A stretch of 64,000 bases of DNA, taken from contig KN805417.1 in assembly GCA_000818945.1 (NCBI GenBank), positions 147,566 through 211,565 on the forward strand. The letters are read 5' to 3'. Both the position numbers and the translations under genes were made by a program. Below the pieces are notes generated by a model that did no database searches, was not told the origin of the DNA, and saw only the letters and a list, made by a program, of their open reading frames with translations. The first letter of the stretch is position 1. The number at the start of each line of letters is the position of its first letter. Below are positions 10,609 through 19,806 of the stretch, in pieces. This stretch comes from Schizochytrium sp. CCTCC M209059. Lineage: Eukaryota > Sar > Bigyra > Thraustochytrida > Thraustochytriidae.

Positions 10609-10861
10609 GTTTGTCTGCGTTGATGTATTTGCCGAAAAGAACGAAAGAATGACCAGGCCCGAGTTGAGTTTTTCTCGTCCGCTTTCGCTTTTGCAGCACC
10701 ACGGAACCTGATCTCGGCTGTCCACGTTTTTGTTTACGTACGCTTTGGCGCCGGCGAGTGATTGCGTTGGTGGCCGGAGTTGGGGTGGATTGGTCGATTG
10801 AGGTCAGGTCGGTGCCGCGGCACCTTCTTTTTTCCTTTTTCCCGTAGCAGCTTCAGATTTG

Positions 10862-10910
10862 CGACTCGACTCGCGACTCGACTCGACTCGACTGGACTCG
10901 ACTCGACTCT
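10862..10910. repeat. CGACT/AGTCG pentanucleotide microsatellite
   Basis: About nine imperfect copies of ACTCG lie 250-300 bp upstream of the UBR1 ATG. Read in the direction of the gene the unit is CGAGT, which is also present upstream of the Mpv17-like gene at 40262-40292. Confidence 0.9.
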
Positions 10911-11292
10911 GATGTCTGACAAAGTTTGTGACGAAGACGAAGAAGATGAGCTTACGCAGCAGGAGGATAGGGAGTGAACAGGTGCTTGTGTGGCTTGCTG
11001 TCGCTGGAGCGCTCCGGAAATGAGAAAGGCGAAAGCTCAAGCGAGCCCCACCAGTCTTCTCCTTTCGCGCCGTGCTTTGTATCTGCCACTGCGCCTAGGC
11101 ACGCGCTGATTCGCCAGTCGCGACCCGTTGTCACGTCCGTGCGGTTCGACCAAGCAACGTCACGGTCGGGGTGCGGTGGGTATTCGTTCGTTCGTTCGGC
11201 CGGGCGAATGGCGCGGTGGATGGTGAAGGCCAGAGTTTGCCTTCGATCGGCGGATGGATGTGCGAATGTCCGAAGAAAGAACCGCCCGCGGG

Positions 11293-11372
11293 GCTGGCTC
11301 GCTCGCTCGCTCGCTCGTTCGCTCGTTCGCCCGCCCGCAAGCAAGCAGGTAAGCAAGCAAGCAAGCAAGCAG
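11293..11372. repeat. GCTC and CAAG tetranucleotide tracts
   Basis: A run of GCTC with GTTC variants (about 11293-11330) is followed directly by a run of CAAG (about 11337-11372). This is simple sequence and not coding. Confidence 0.9.
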
Positions 11373-11617
11373 CCGAAGGCGTCTGCCTCGCTCCGTGTCG
11401 CGCGCGAAACCCGCCGCGCCAGCAGGCCGCCCGCCCGCTCCTCGTCCCGAGGGATTTTAATCTACTACTATACGTATAGGCTACTATCTCTCTCTCCTTT
11501 GTTTGCTTGCTCTGATCAATCGATTTGACAGGAGCGTTCTTCGCGCTTGCAAGTCGCCTATCCGCAAACCCTCACAGCGCTATCGGGCAGAAGGGCCACT
11601 TGAGCGCGCACTTGAGC

Positions 11618-11663
11618 CACTTGCGCGTCGCCCTTTACTCCACTTGCGCGTCGCCCTTTACTC
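11618..11663. repeat. 23-bp tandem repeat, two full copies plus a partial third
   Basis: Two identical 23-bp units start at 11618 and 11641 with CACTTGCGCGTCG and end CCCTTTACTC. A partial third unit (CACTTGCGC) begins at 11664. The unit contains the CACTTG sequence seen repeatedly in other spacers here. Confidence 0.9.
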
Positions 11664-12797
11664 CACTTGCGCTCCCGCCTGCGCGCTGCGCCACGGCCGG
11701 GCACCGACGACGACGACGATGTGATGGTCAAAGAGAGAGAGAGTCCCATCCGTGGGTAGAAAGGGGACCATTCATCGGGTGAGAGGGAGATCGGGAGGGG
11801 AGGTCAGTGCTGTTGCTTGTGGGCTTTTGGCCTCGCCTTTCATGATTCTAGTACCAACAAGGAATTAGGCTTGCTTCGAAAGTGATGTAAGAGAAAAGCA
11901 TGGGTCATCGTCATGATCGAAAAGGAAAGGGATTATTGCCCGCGATGTGGTGGACCTTGGAATTCTCTCAGCTTCGTGCCATACATTCTTTGAGATGGGT
12001 TGTCTGGCTTGCTGATCAGCAGTCGCAGCTACCGTTCTCGTGCTTCGACGGTCAGCAGCGACAAAACAACAAAAGGCAAAGAGAGTCTAATCATTCTTTA
12101 CGAGAGGATGTAGATGGATGAATGGACTAGGCCTGAGACAAAGGCAAGGATCTTTTGGTTATAGAAAACAAGAGACTGCGTGGCCTTTTTTGAATCATCT
12201 GCAAAAATGCGATTGTAATCTAGGCCTAATCAGGGTCAGTCGGTTATATATTACACATGTTTTCTGCATGCAACATTTCCGCGAGCTAGAGGCTTACGAC
12301 ATGTTGTAGGTCAGTTTGCATGTATGTCTGCGCAACGGAAAAAGAGGTACTAAAGAGGGGTAGATGTGTTTACTTTGGAACAGGGCGCAGGACGACAAAA
12401 GCGTCCGGAGAAGACTTTTTCTCTTTTCATGTGTACAGACGCTTGCGCTGCGAGGGACCCAGACGGGACGTCTTGGTGGACAGATATTCGAGGGAGCGAG
12501 ACGCAGCAAATGTGCTGTCTCGACTTACTATATTTTGGAAAAGCATGAAAAAATTGTCCTCCCCGCTTGTGACGGACGCGGCCAGCGCCGTGGACTCGCG
12601 GGGATAAAGGGTGTTTCATTGAAAGGATCGCGCCAACCAAGACCCGCGCGGTCAGGCGGTCGGGCTTGGGGCGACCTGAAATTCAGATCGTGACGAGCGC
12701 TCTTTGATTGCAGCGTCTCGTGTTGTCTTGGTGTGATGTGTAGATGGGCGCCACCAGCCCGCTCGCAGTGCTGCGAGAGGCTCGCTTGGCCCTACAA

Positions 12798-12808
12798 TAT
12801 ATATAAGG
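12798..12808 (+). promoter_or_regulatory. TATA-like element without an obvious downstream gene
   Basis: TATATATAAGG is a strong TATA match on the plus strand, but the next annotated gene (13097-13444) lies on the minus strand. It could be fortuitous or could drive a short noncoding transcript. Confidence 0.3.
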
Positions 12809-12913
12809 ACGGTGTGATTTGTGGGATGGGGATAAGGTTTTCGTGTGGACGTCATGTGTCGTAAGCTATGACGAGGACTGACCAACGATTGGTCAGAACG
12901 GAAGATAGAGGGC

Positions 12914-12914
<1 letters not shown>

Positions 12915-12943
<29 letters not shown>
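12915..12943. repeat. CAG trinucleotide microsatellite, noncoding
   Basis: About nine to ten CAG units lie in the spacer 150 bp beyond the stop of the orphan gene. No supported frame runs through them. Confidence 0.9.
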
Positions 12944-12945
<2 letters not shown>

Positions 12946-13096
12946 GTTAGACACGAGGCCGAACGCGCTGGCTGTGCTGTGCTGTGCTGGCTTGGCTTAG
13001 CTTGGCTGGCTTGCTCACTCGCTCACTCACTTTAAGCCCAATGGTACATTTATAATGGAGTTTCATGTCGTGCATTTTCTCACGATGCGCGCGCGC

Positions 13097-13444
13097 CTAA
13101 AAGGAGAACTTGGCCTTTGCGCACGAGGTGCGAAAGTCACGGATCATCCTGTCGACGTACTTTTTTGATGCATGCGTGAGGATGACGCCGTTGACGTTGA
13201 TCTCGGCGTTCGCGTGCTGGAGCGCGTCGCTGACGCGCTGGAGCTTGATGATGAGGTCTGCACGCAGGTCCGTCTGCGGCACGCTGTTGAGGAGCTGCTC
13301 CGAGGTGGTCACCTGGCCCGTGAACACCGCGAGAATCAAGTTCACCGCATGCAGCGACGCCGAGGCGTCATACGTCTTGACGCTCTCCGCGAACACCACC
13401 GACTTGGGTCGGGGCGACTCCGCGCGGTGGACCTCGGCCATCAT
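13097..13444 (-). CDS. Small protein of unknown function, 115 residues
   Basis: I do not recognise this protein. It begins with two adjacent ATG codons (13444 and 13441) and stops at 13097. The sequence is neither Arg-rich nor low-complexity, unlike spurious frames in this GC-rich region. Its residue mix suits a compact helical protein, with an amphipathic middle (SLHAVNLILAVFTGQ), a DLIIKLQRVSDAL segment and a basic C-terminal end (KKYVDRMIRDF). There is no signal peptide and no membrane span. The region just upstream is CTC/GCT-repeat-rich and contains the assembly gap, so an upstream exon could be missing. It might be a small subunit of a larger complex, but that is only a guess from size and composition. 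Confidence 0.55.
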   Translation of the reverse strand: MMAEVHRAESPRPKSVVFAESVKTYDASASLHAVNLILAVFTGQVTTSEQLLNSVPQTDLRADLIIKLQRVSDALQHANAEINVNGVILTHASKKYVDRMIRDFRTSCAKAKFSF

Positions 13445-13492
13445 CGTCCTCCTCCTTCTCTACTTCCGCTGCTCCTCCTGCTCCTGCTCCCG

Positions 13493-13528
<36 letters not shown>

Positions 13529-13744
13529 GGGCTGCGCAAGGGCGTGACGGCTGGCGGTTCTCTCGTTGTGGTTTTGCCAGCCGCCCAGCCGCTCCGCCTT
13601 CCTCCCTCCCCCTTCCTCCCCTTTCCTCCCCCTTCCCCTTCCCTTCCCCTCCCCTTCCTCCCCTCCTCCCGCCGCGCTCCGCCTCGCCGCCCGCCCGCAG
13701 CCAACCCACCCCGCAGCGCCCGCAGCCCGCTGTGGCGGGGCGCT

Positions 13745-13784
13745 NNNNNNNNNNNNNNNNNNNNNNNNNNNNNNNNNNNNNNNN
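13745..13784. other. Assembly gap of 40 N
   Basis: Forty consecutive N sit between very GC-rich flanks (GTGGCGGGGCGCT on the left, CCCTCGCGCGGCC on the right). The true length is unknown. Confidence 0.99.
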
Positions 13785-14471
13785 CCCTCGCGCGGCCTCC
13801 GCTCGCGCCCTTCGACGCCGCGCGCCTCTCGCTGCTGCGGCGGCTGCGGCGGCCGCGGCGGGGTCTCCAGGCACCGGCGCCAGGTCCCGGGAGCGGCAGA
13901 TGGAGGAGAGACAGAGAGAGATGAGATGGCGCGGGAGGCGACGCCCAAGCTCGCGAGCCGAGCGAGGCTGCCTGCCTGCCTGCCTGCCTGCCTGCGGAGC
14001 GTGCCGGCGCGCGGCGCCTGGACTCGCGGGCTGGCCGGGGCTGCGGCGCCAGCCGCGCGAGGAGGCGCGAGGAGGCGCGAGGGAGGCAGGGAGCGGGCCC
14101 GTGCGCGGTGTCGAGGCGGAGACGATTCGAAACCTCGAGTTTCAAACCTCCTTCTTTCCCGCGTGTGGCCCAGCCTCGGCGTACTGGAGTGTGGCCGCCG
14201 ACGAGCAAGTCGGCTTTCCGCGTTTCGCGCTACTATCACGCGCGCGAATTCTGTGTGGGGCGCCGCCTATACTTGTGTTGCGCGCGCCGCGTCCCCCGCC
14301 GCCGGCCTCTACGTACTCTAGCACGTACGACGTGGTCACACGGTAGTCGTGTAGTACGGGTACTAGCATAAAGTGAGCAAAGCGGACCGTGCCTTGGTTC
14401 TTCTTCGTGCCTTCCGGGCTTACCCTGCGGGTCGGTTCCGGCGCGGTTCCTCACAGCCGGCGGTCTTTGCT

Positions 14472-14498
14472 GCACTTGCAGCGGCCGGCTGCAAGTGC
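14472..14498. repeat. Perfect 11-bp inverted repeat (GCACTTGCAGC), 5-base loop
   Basis: The 11-bp arms are exact complements around the loop GGCCG. A related hairpin lies 150 bp to the right. No terminator-like T run follows. Confidence 0.85.
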
Positions 14499-14646
14499 GG
14501 CAAACCGGGTTTCTCGACAGTGCGCGCGGGGCCCGTGCCGCCGGGGAAGCGCACCGCTGCTGGGGGGGGGGAAGAAGCCGCCGGGGAAGCTGAGACTCCC
14601 CCACTGTGAACGCCGCGCGCCGCAAGTGGGCTATGCGCCGCAAAGC

Positions 14647-14672
14647 GCACTTGCAGGCGTCCCCGCAAGTGC
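14647..14672. repeat. Second GCACTTGC inverted repeat, 8-bp arms
   Basis: GCACTTGC and GCAAGTGC are separated by 10 bases. It shares its arm sequence with the 14472-14498 hairpin. A lone GCAAGTG also lies near 14620. Confidence 0.8.
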
Positions 14673-15434
14673 CACCAAGGGTTTCACCGATAGGGGGCTT
14701 GCCACGTCTTTCCTGCCGCCTTCCGTGCGTGACGCTCTACAATTATGGCAGGAGAACATGCGCGAACGGACTTACGGACGTAAAGACTTGCTTTATACAC
14801 CCTTTTGGAACCAATTCAGAACAGCCGAAGAACCAAAGGTTTCCCCGGCGCGCCGTAGCCGCGCGTGAGTCCTCCATCATGGGAACCAGCCAGCCAGGCG
14901 AGCCAGAGCGAAGCGAGCCCAAGCGAGCCGCAGCGAGCCCCGGCGAGGCGAGGCCTTGAGTCGCGCGCGGGACCGGCCGGGGACGCACAGACACCGCACG
15001 CCCGCCCGCCCGCACGCACGCACGCGATCTCTGGCCCGGCTGCGGCTGGGCTCTCGGCCTCCGCCAGGCCTGGGCGCGACGCCCTGGGACGACCGCTCCA
15101 GCGCGGCAGCAGCGAGGTGGCCGCTGCGGGGCCCCCACACGTGCGGTTTCCGCTGTGTTACACAGGGCAGGGAAACTCTGTGAAGGCGCGTCGAACCGGC
15201 CGCACGTGCAGTGAAAGAGAGATCGACCGCCATAGCCACGCCCACATGCCCCACCCGCACTGCTGCTTATTCCGGGGCGGTCGATGCGAGAATTGCAGCA
15301 GAGGCAGCTACGTAGCTAGCTAGCTACCAGGTGGAGGCCGAGGCCCGCACGACCGTCGTCAACATGGTCACCGCCTCCTCGTGCTGCAGTCCGGCTAGCC
15401 ATGCCACGTAAATAAACCCATCCAGATGGATGAA

Positions 15435-15435
<1 letters not shown>

Positions 15436-15478
<43 letters not shown>

Positions 15479-15630
15479 GGTCTCGAGACAGGCGGGCTCA
15501 AACCCACCGCGGTCACCGCACCCTCGCTTCACCTCATGATCAGCAGCAGCAGTGAGAGAGAGAGATTTCCTGGCCCACTGGCGTGGCTTGGCTTGGCTTG
15601 GCTTGGCTCGGCTCGGCTCGGTTTGGCTTG
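15436..15630. repeat. GGCT tetranucleotide and TTGGC/TCGGC pentanucleotide tracts
   Basis: About ten GGCT units run at 15436-15477. A second tract of TTGGC with TCGGC variants lies at 15583-15630. Simple sequence, not coding. Confidence 0.9.
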
Positions 15631-16327
15631 CGTGGCGATGCAATTCGAGTAATGCAAACATTGGTCAAGGAAGAAGGAAAAGGCGTGCATTATTCATGGC
15701 GCACTCGAGTTACGTTGCAATGCTTGCTTTACACAGCGGAAAAGCTTCCCCGGCTCTTGCAAAAGCCTTCCCGAGTCGCTCCGCTGGCTCGCTGACAGCA
15801 CAAGCTGGCCGCGGTGGCTGGTTGAGGCTTTTGCGAGGCGGATTGTTGGTGGGATCGAAAAGGGGGGGGGGGCGAACAAGTAAATGCAAGCGGGGTCGGG
15901 GGCGGCCACTCCAGCGCATTTTACCCGCCGTCATAATGCATGCACAACGGCGACGCTCACCTTACGTGGTGACTTTACTGCAATGCGACCGACACCGACG
16001 GCACCGACAGACAAAGCTCTCGCCTCGACCGACCGACCGACAGCGACCTGGAAAAAAATGGAAGCTTGCGGTAAATGCATTGGCCGCTGCCGCACCACGC
16101 GCACCCGTCAAAGAATCGTGAGAAACCTTGGGGGACTCGGCTTCCTGCTGCTGCGCCTCTGCCCTTGCCTCTGCCTTTGCCTCTGCCTTTGACCTGAGTC
16201 GCACTGCTCCAGCACTGTATAAAAAGTACGTACGGATCACTCCAGCACACCTGTTACTATGAGCATCCGCACCGCGCATTCGCACAGATACGTACACCAC
16301 GCACCAGCACGAGATTTCGTGCGGAAT

Positions 16328-19300
16328 TTAGAGCTTGAAGGCGAGCAGCTTCGGAGAATCCTCGACCGAGTCGTCCTCCGGCTCCAAACGGCGGAGCTGG
16401 GCCTTGTCCACGTTAGAGGGCGCCCGCAAGAGCACCTCGAGCGTGCGGAAATAGGGGATTACAACATATGGCGCGCCATCCCGCATCGAGGTGTCGAGAA
16501 AGCGATAGTAGAATTCCTCGGCGAAGCGCACGTAACCTAACACGAGGACGAATACATTCCACGGCAGCACCAGCAGCGCCAGCGTCGTCAGCACCAGCAA
16601 CACCACGACCGTCTGCGACAGCAACGGTACCGAAAAGTTGGCCACGTTGCACGCCCGCTCCAAGAGCGACGCGCAAATCTCAAGAACTTCTTGAAATCGC
16701 TTCACTATACGAAAAAGCACCCGCGCCTGCCCCACAAGCGATTGCTTGAGCAGGATCTCACCTTCCTCAATCACTGTCTCGTCAACGACGTCGTGAACTC
16801 GGTGCACATGCCGCTTCAGCGCCGAGAGCAAAGGGACAGGTCCTCGCCATAGATGGTCTTTTTCTTCTTCTGTGTCCCCGGCAGCGTCAAGATCACCAAA
16901 GTCGTTGTCTGACGAGAACAACTGAGCGCATTCGCCTTCCTTGCCCGTGCTACAGTAACCGTCGTCACCTCGTCTCCGCGCGGCAGTAGTTGCTTCTTCT
17001 TTTCTCTTGGACAACATGGCTGCGGCGCCAACCTTGTCTGTCTTATCTGTACTCGCCTTTTTCTTCACTTGCTCTTGGTTCCCTTTTTCAATCATCTCGC
17101 ACTCGCGATCGTCTGCCTCAGCAGCGGTAGCGGCCTCGTACGCGGCGTCAAAATCGCGTTGAACTTCCTCTTCGAGTCCAAAGTTGTCAATCGTCTTGCG
17201 CAAAAGATCATGCGTCGCGGCCGAAGAACCCTGCGCCGATTTCACGTTTCCGTGCTCGTCCACGAGCGTCTGCGAGGCGTCGAGATCAAGAACATTGTAC
17301 ATGGCGATCCAGGCAAGGATCGAAAGCGGCACCATCCACGCCCTGAAGAGAAGGCAAAACATGGTCCACGCCACAATCGCAAGCACCGTCTTCCACCACT
17401 TGTACCGCCAAGCGATGAGTCGGCTCGTAATGATGAGCACGCGTATCATGAACAGTGCAAACGGAAGCATCCGCACGACCGCATTGTGCAAGTTGCGTGG
17501 CGAGAAATGCCGACGTCTGCGCATTGGGTCATGAGACCGCGCCGTAATGAGGTGCGCGGCGCCGCTCAGACGATCAAACGAGAGTTCCCCAGCAATGCGA
17601 ATCTCACCGCGCCCGCGTCGCAAAAGGTCGCGCGATTTCAACGGGTACCAAAGCATCTTGCCGTGGCTCGGCGCATCGGCCGCGAACGACAGCAACGGAA
17701 TGCGAATCGCCCCGAGAAAGTCAGCGTGACCCAAGCGATCAAAGTCCATAACGCGCAATTCGACGTGAGAAAATACATCCATGACCGGAATGTCAAAAAG
17801 GCGATCCCACGTCGGATGTAATGTGCGGTACTCCACGTGCGTGCGAATACGCGTGTTCAAAAGGCTGATCTCCACAAAGGGATCCGAGCGGCCAGTTATG
17901 TCCGCGATCATTAAATTTTTGGCCTGGACAAGATGCAACCGGAGCGTACCAACGCCTAGCGTACGGCGCTGATGCGGTGAAAGTAGAGTATCCTCCTCGC
18001 GAAACACCGTTATCAAAACATTGAGGTGCCCTGCCGCGTGCCCCTCTAGCCACAAGGGAATCCACAAGTTGTGCACATAGTTTGGCGTGAGCAGCGCTGT
18101 GTCAACCGCGGCTCGGCCCATTTCGTCGTCGGAAGAAAATACGTCTCGATCCAATACGTTGAACTCGAGCGTCGAATCCGCCACCGCCTCACCCGTCTTG
18201 ACACCAAATTCAAATCGCTGCTTCCATTTGGGAAAAAGAGATCGCGAGGCAACGCGACTCGTCCGGGTCTCTTTATTCAGCTTTAGTTGCACATAAGGGT
18301 CGCTGAGCCCGTTGGAGTCCTTGGCCAAGAGGTCGCGCCCGCATATTAGCTCCACCACCACTGTGCGCCGCTCACCGAGACGTACCCATTCGTTCTTACG
18401 GTCGCGTGGCGTCAGCTCTTCAAGTGCGCGCGAGCTCCGCGCGATGCGAAACACAAGAGTACCAGCTTCCAAGAAGGACTCGCTCTCCCCCTCACCCTTG
18501 TCCTCACCCTCGGTTTCAGGTCGGTCTTCCTTGGTCTTGACAAGCTTGTTGAGCGGCCACTTCCCGAAAACGCGGACTTTTTCATGGCAAAGTCGAGATC
18601 GCCTCGCGTGCAGCACAACCTCCACAGTCTCGAATTCACCCATCTCACGTCTGTAGAGTTGCTTATCCAGAGAAATCTCGGCGCGACCCAAAAAGTCGTC
18701 GAAAAAGGTATCCCTGTCCCATACCTCAACGACTAAAGGCAAAGACGTGTGTTCTGGGACCGGAACAAAAAGCTCTTCGCCATTCCAATCTGGATTGAGC
18801 GTCTTCTTGCGCGTCGAGGACTTTTGTTTGGTGATACGTCCGTGTCGAAACACGACGTACGGATCGGAAAATCCATTTCTATCCGAGGCTGGCAGGTCCT
18901 TGGCATAGTCGAGGCGAATCTCAAAGCCACTCACCGCTACGTCTGGATGCTCTTGCTCTGCGGGAACTTCATTATCAGCGTCCTCGGCAAAAGAGCCTTT
19001 TCTTGCTGCGTTTAGATGATTTGTCTCCTCTTCATCGAGCCTTGACTCGGCATCGGCTGATAATACGGTGTTCTCCGCCTCTTGCTGGTTGCTGTTTCCA
19101 GAGGTACTACGATCCTTTTCACAATGTCGTAAGAGCACACGATCCTTCACCTTTCCCAGTGTAGCACGTAGGCCGTGGTGATGCTTAGCATGTCTCGATC
19201 TGGTCGCATCGGATCGCCGCGATGGCGACACGGGTGGGGACTGCGAAGATGACGACAACAACGACGACGATGAAGACAACAACGATGACGACGACGAGGC

Positions 19301-19387
19301 ATTTCCGGATCCCGACTCGCCTCTCCTTGCAATGCTCGATCCCTCCTCCACGCGGGTGTCGTCGTCCTGGGTTCTGAGGGTCGCCAT
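16328..19387 (-). CDS. Multi-C2-domain transmembrane protein (MCTP/tricalbin-like)
   Basis: Proteins of this architecture sit in ER membranes and bind acidic phospholipids through Ca2+-sensitive C2 domains at membrane contact sites. The 1019-residue product has a Ser-rich basic N-terminus. Three C2 domains are readable from their cores: RNGFSDPYVVF with VWDRDTFFDDFLG (about 155-270), SNGLSDPYVQL with VLDRDVFSSDDEMG (about 345-455) and ITGRSDPFVEI with VMDFDRLGHADFLG (about 480-600). The paired Asp residues that bind Ca2+ are kept in all three. Two hydrophobic regions follow, at about 645-715 (two to three spans) and about 930-975, as in the PRT_C reticulon-like end of MCTPs. An acidic/Lys linker lies between them. 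The ATG at 19387 is the first in frame. It is divergent with seipin across 419 bp. Extended-synaptotagmin is less likely, because no SMP domain is visible. Confidence 0.85.
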   Translation of the reverse strand: MATLRTQDDDTRVEEGSSIARRGESGSGNASSSSSLLSSSSSLLSSSSQSPPVSPSRRSDATRSRHAKHHHGLRATLGKVKDRVLLRHCEKDRSTSGNSNQQEAENTVLSADAESRLDEEETNHLNAARKGSFAEDADNEVPAEQEHPDVAVSGFEIRLDYAKDLPASDRNGFSDPYVVFRHGRITKQKSSTRKKTLNPDWNGEELFVPVPEHTSLPLVVEVWDRDTFFDDFLGRAEISLDKQLYRREMGEFETVEVVLHARRSRLCHEKVRVFGKWPLNKLVKTKEDRPETEGEDKGEGESESFLEAGTLVFRIARSSRALEELTPRDRKNEWVRLGERRTVVVELICGRDLLAKDSNGLSDPYVQLKLNKETRTSRVASRSLFPKWKQRFEFGVKTGEAVADSTLEFNVLDRDVFSSDDEMGRAAVDTALLTPNYVHNLWIPLWLEGHAAGHLNVLITVFREEDTLLSPHQRRTLGVGTLRLHLVQAKNLMIADITGRSDPFVEISLLNTRIRTHVEYRTLHPTWDRLFDIPVMDVFSHVELRVMDFDRLGHADFLGAIRIPLLSFAADAPSHGKMLWYPLKSRDLLRRGRGEIRIAGELSFDRLSGAAHLITARSHDPMRRRRHFSPRNLHNAVVRMLPFALFMIRVLIITSRLIAWRYKWWKTVLAIVAWTMFCLLFRAWMVPLSILAWIAMYNVLDLDASQTLVDEHGNVKSAQGSSAATHDLLRKTIDNFGLEEEVQRDFDAAYEAATAAEADDRECEMIEKGNQEQVKKKASTDKTDKVGAAAMLSKRKEEATTAARRRGDDGYCSTGKEGECAQLFSSDNDFGDLDAAGDTEEEKDHLWRGPVPLLSALKRHVHRVHDVVDETVIEEGEILLKQSLVGQARVLFRIVKRFQEVLEICASLLERACNVANFSVPLLSQTVVVLLVLTTLALLVLPWNVFVLVLGYVRFAEEFYYRFLDTSMRDGAPYVVIPYFRTLEVLLRAPSNVDKAQLRRLEPEDDSVEDSPKLLAFKL

Positions 19388-19806
19388 GACGACGCCTTAG
19401 CAGCTCAGCAGCCGCTCGCTGGCCTCTGGATTCCTCTTGTCGCGCCCGGACTCCGGACGAGCTCGCGCGAAGCACGAGGCGCCCGTCCCGGTCTCGGACG
19501 AGGTCCCGATTCCAGCTGCCCGCTCGCTGCCGGCGCCGCGCGAGCCCGCCGTCGGGCGCTCTGGGTCTGAAGACTTGGGTTCGTCTGCTTTTGAAAAAAC
19601 TTCGCTTGACTTGATCGAGACTCTGAAGCCTCAGAGCCAGAGCCAGAAGCTGGAGCGAGCACCTCGCGTGCGCGTAGCGAGCCCTCTCGCGCACGGCGCG
19701 CGCGGGACACGCCGCTCGTCCGAAGGCGGGCGGGTGTACACGCTCTTTGCATAGGAGTCCCTTCCGCTGGACCGCTTGGGACGGCCGAAGAGGGTGAAGC
19801 TCGGAT
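19388..19806. promoter_or_regulatory. Shared divergent promoter region, C2/TM gene and seipin
   Basis: The 419-bp spacer between two head-to-head start codons must hold both promoters and leaders. No TATA box is evident. It is moderately GC-rich, with a GCGCGC run near 19690. Confidence 0.6.

Larger units (their letters stand above)
10609..13096. other. Repeat-rich 2.5-kb spacer upstream of the UBR1-like gene
   Basis: No protein-coding gene could be supported. The left end should hold the UBR1 promoter and leader. The stretch contains a CGACT pentanucleotide tract, GCTC/CAAG tetranucleotide tracts, a 23-bp tandem repeat, two CTAGGCCT sites (12127-12134 and 12220-12227), a TATA-like sequence near 12800 and a CAG tract. 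The segment 11850-12650 has lower GC than its surroundings but no convincing frame. Confidence 0.6.
13445..16327. other. 2.9-kb GC-rich spacer with assembly gap and repeats
   Basis: No supported gene. It contains CTC/GCT tracts (13450-13530), a C/T-rich tract (13600-13680), the N gap, a GCCT tract (about 13967-13995), two GCACTTGC hairpins, GGCT and TTGGC tracts and a G10 run near 15863. Frames here encode Arg/Ala/Ser low-complexity peptides. The left end should hold the promoter of the orphan gene at 13097-13444. The right end lies downstream of the C2/TM gene. Confidence 0.6.

Noticed and set aside
15436..15477. Regular tandem repeats as a possible CRISPR array or telomeric tract
   Set aside because: Pure tetranucleotide repeat without spacers, internal to the sequence. 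It is a microsatellite.
15480..15510. tRNA B-box-like GGGCTCAAACCC
   Set aside because: No matching A-box, acceptor stem or cloverleaf could be drawn. No tRNA was found elsewhere.
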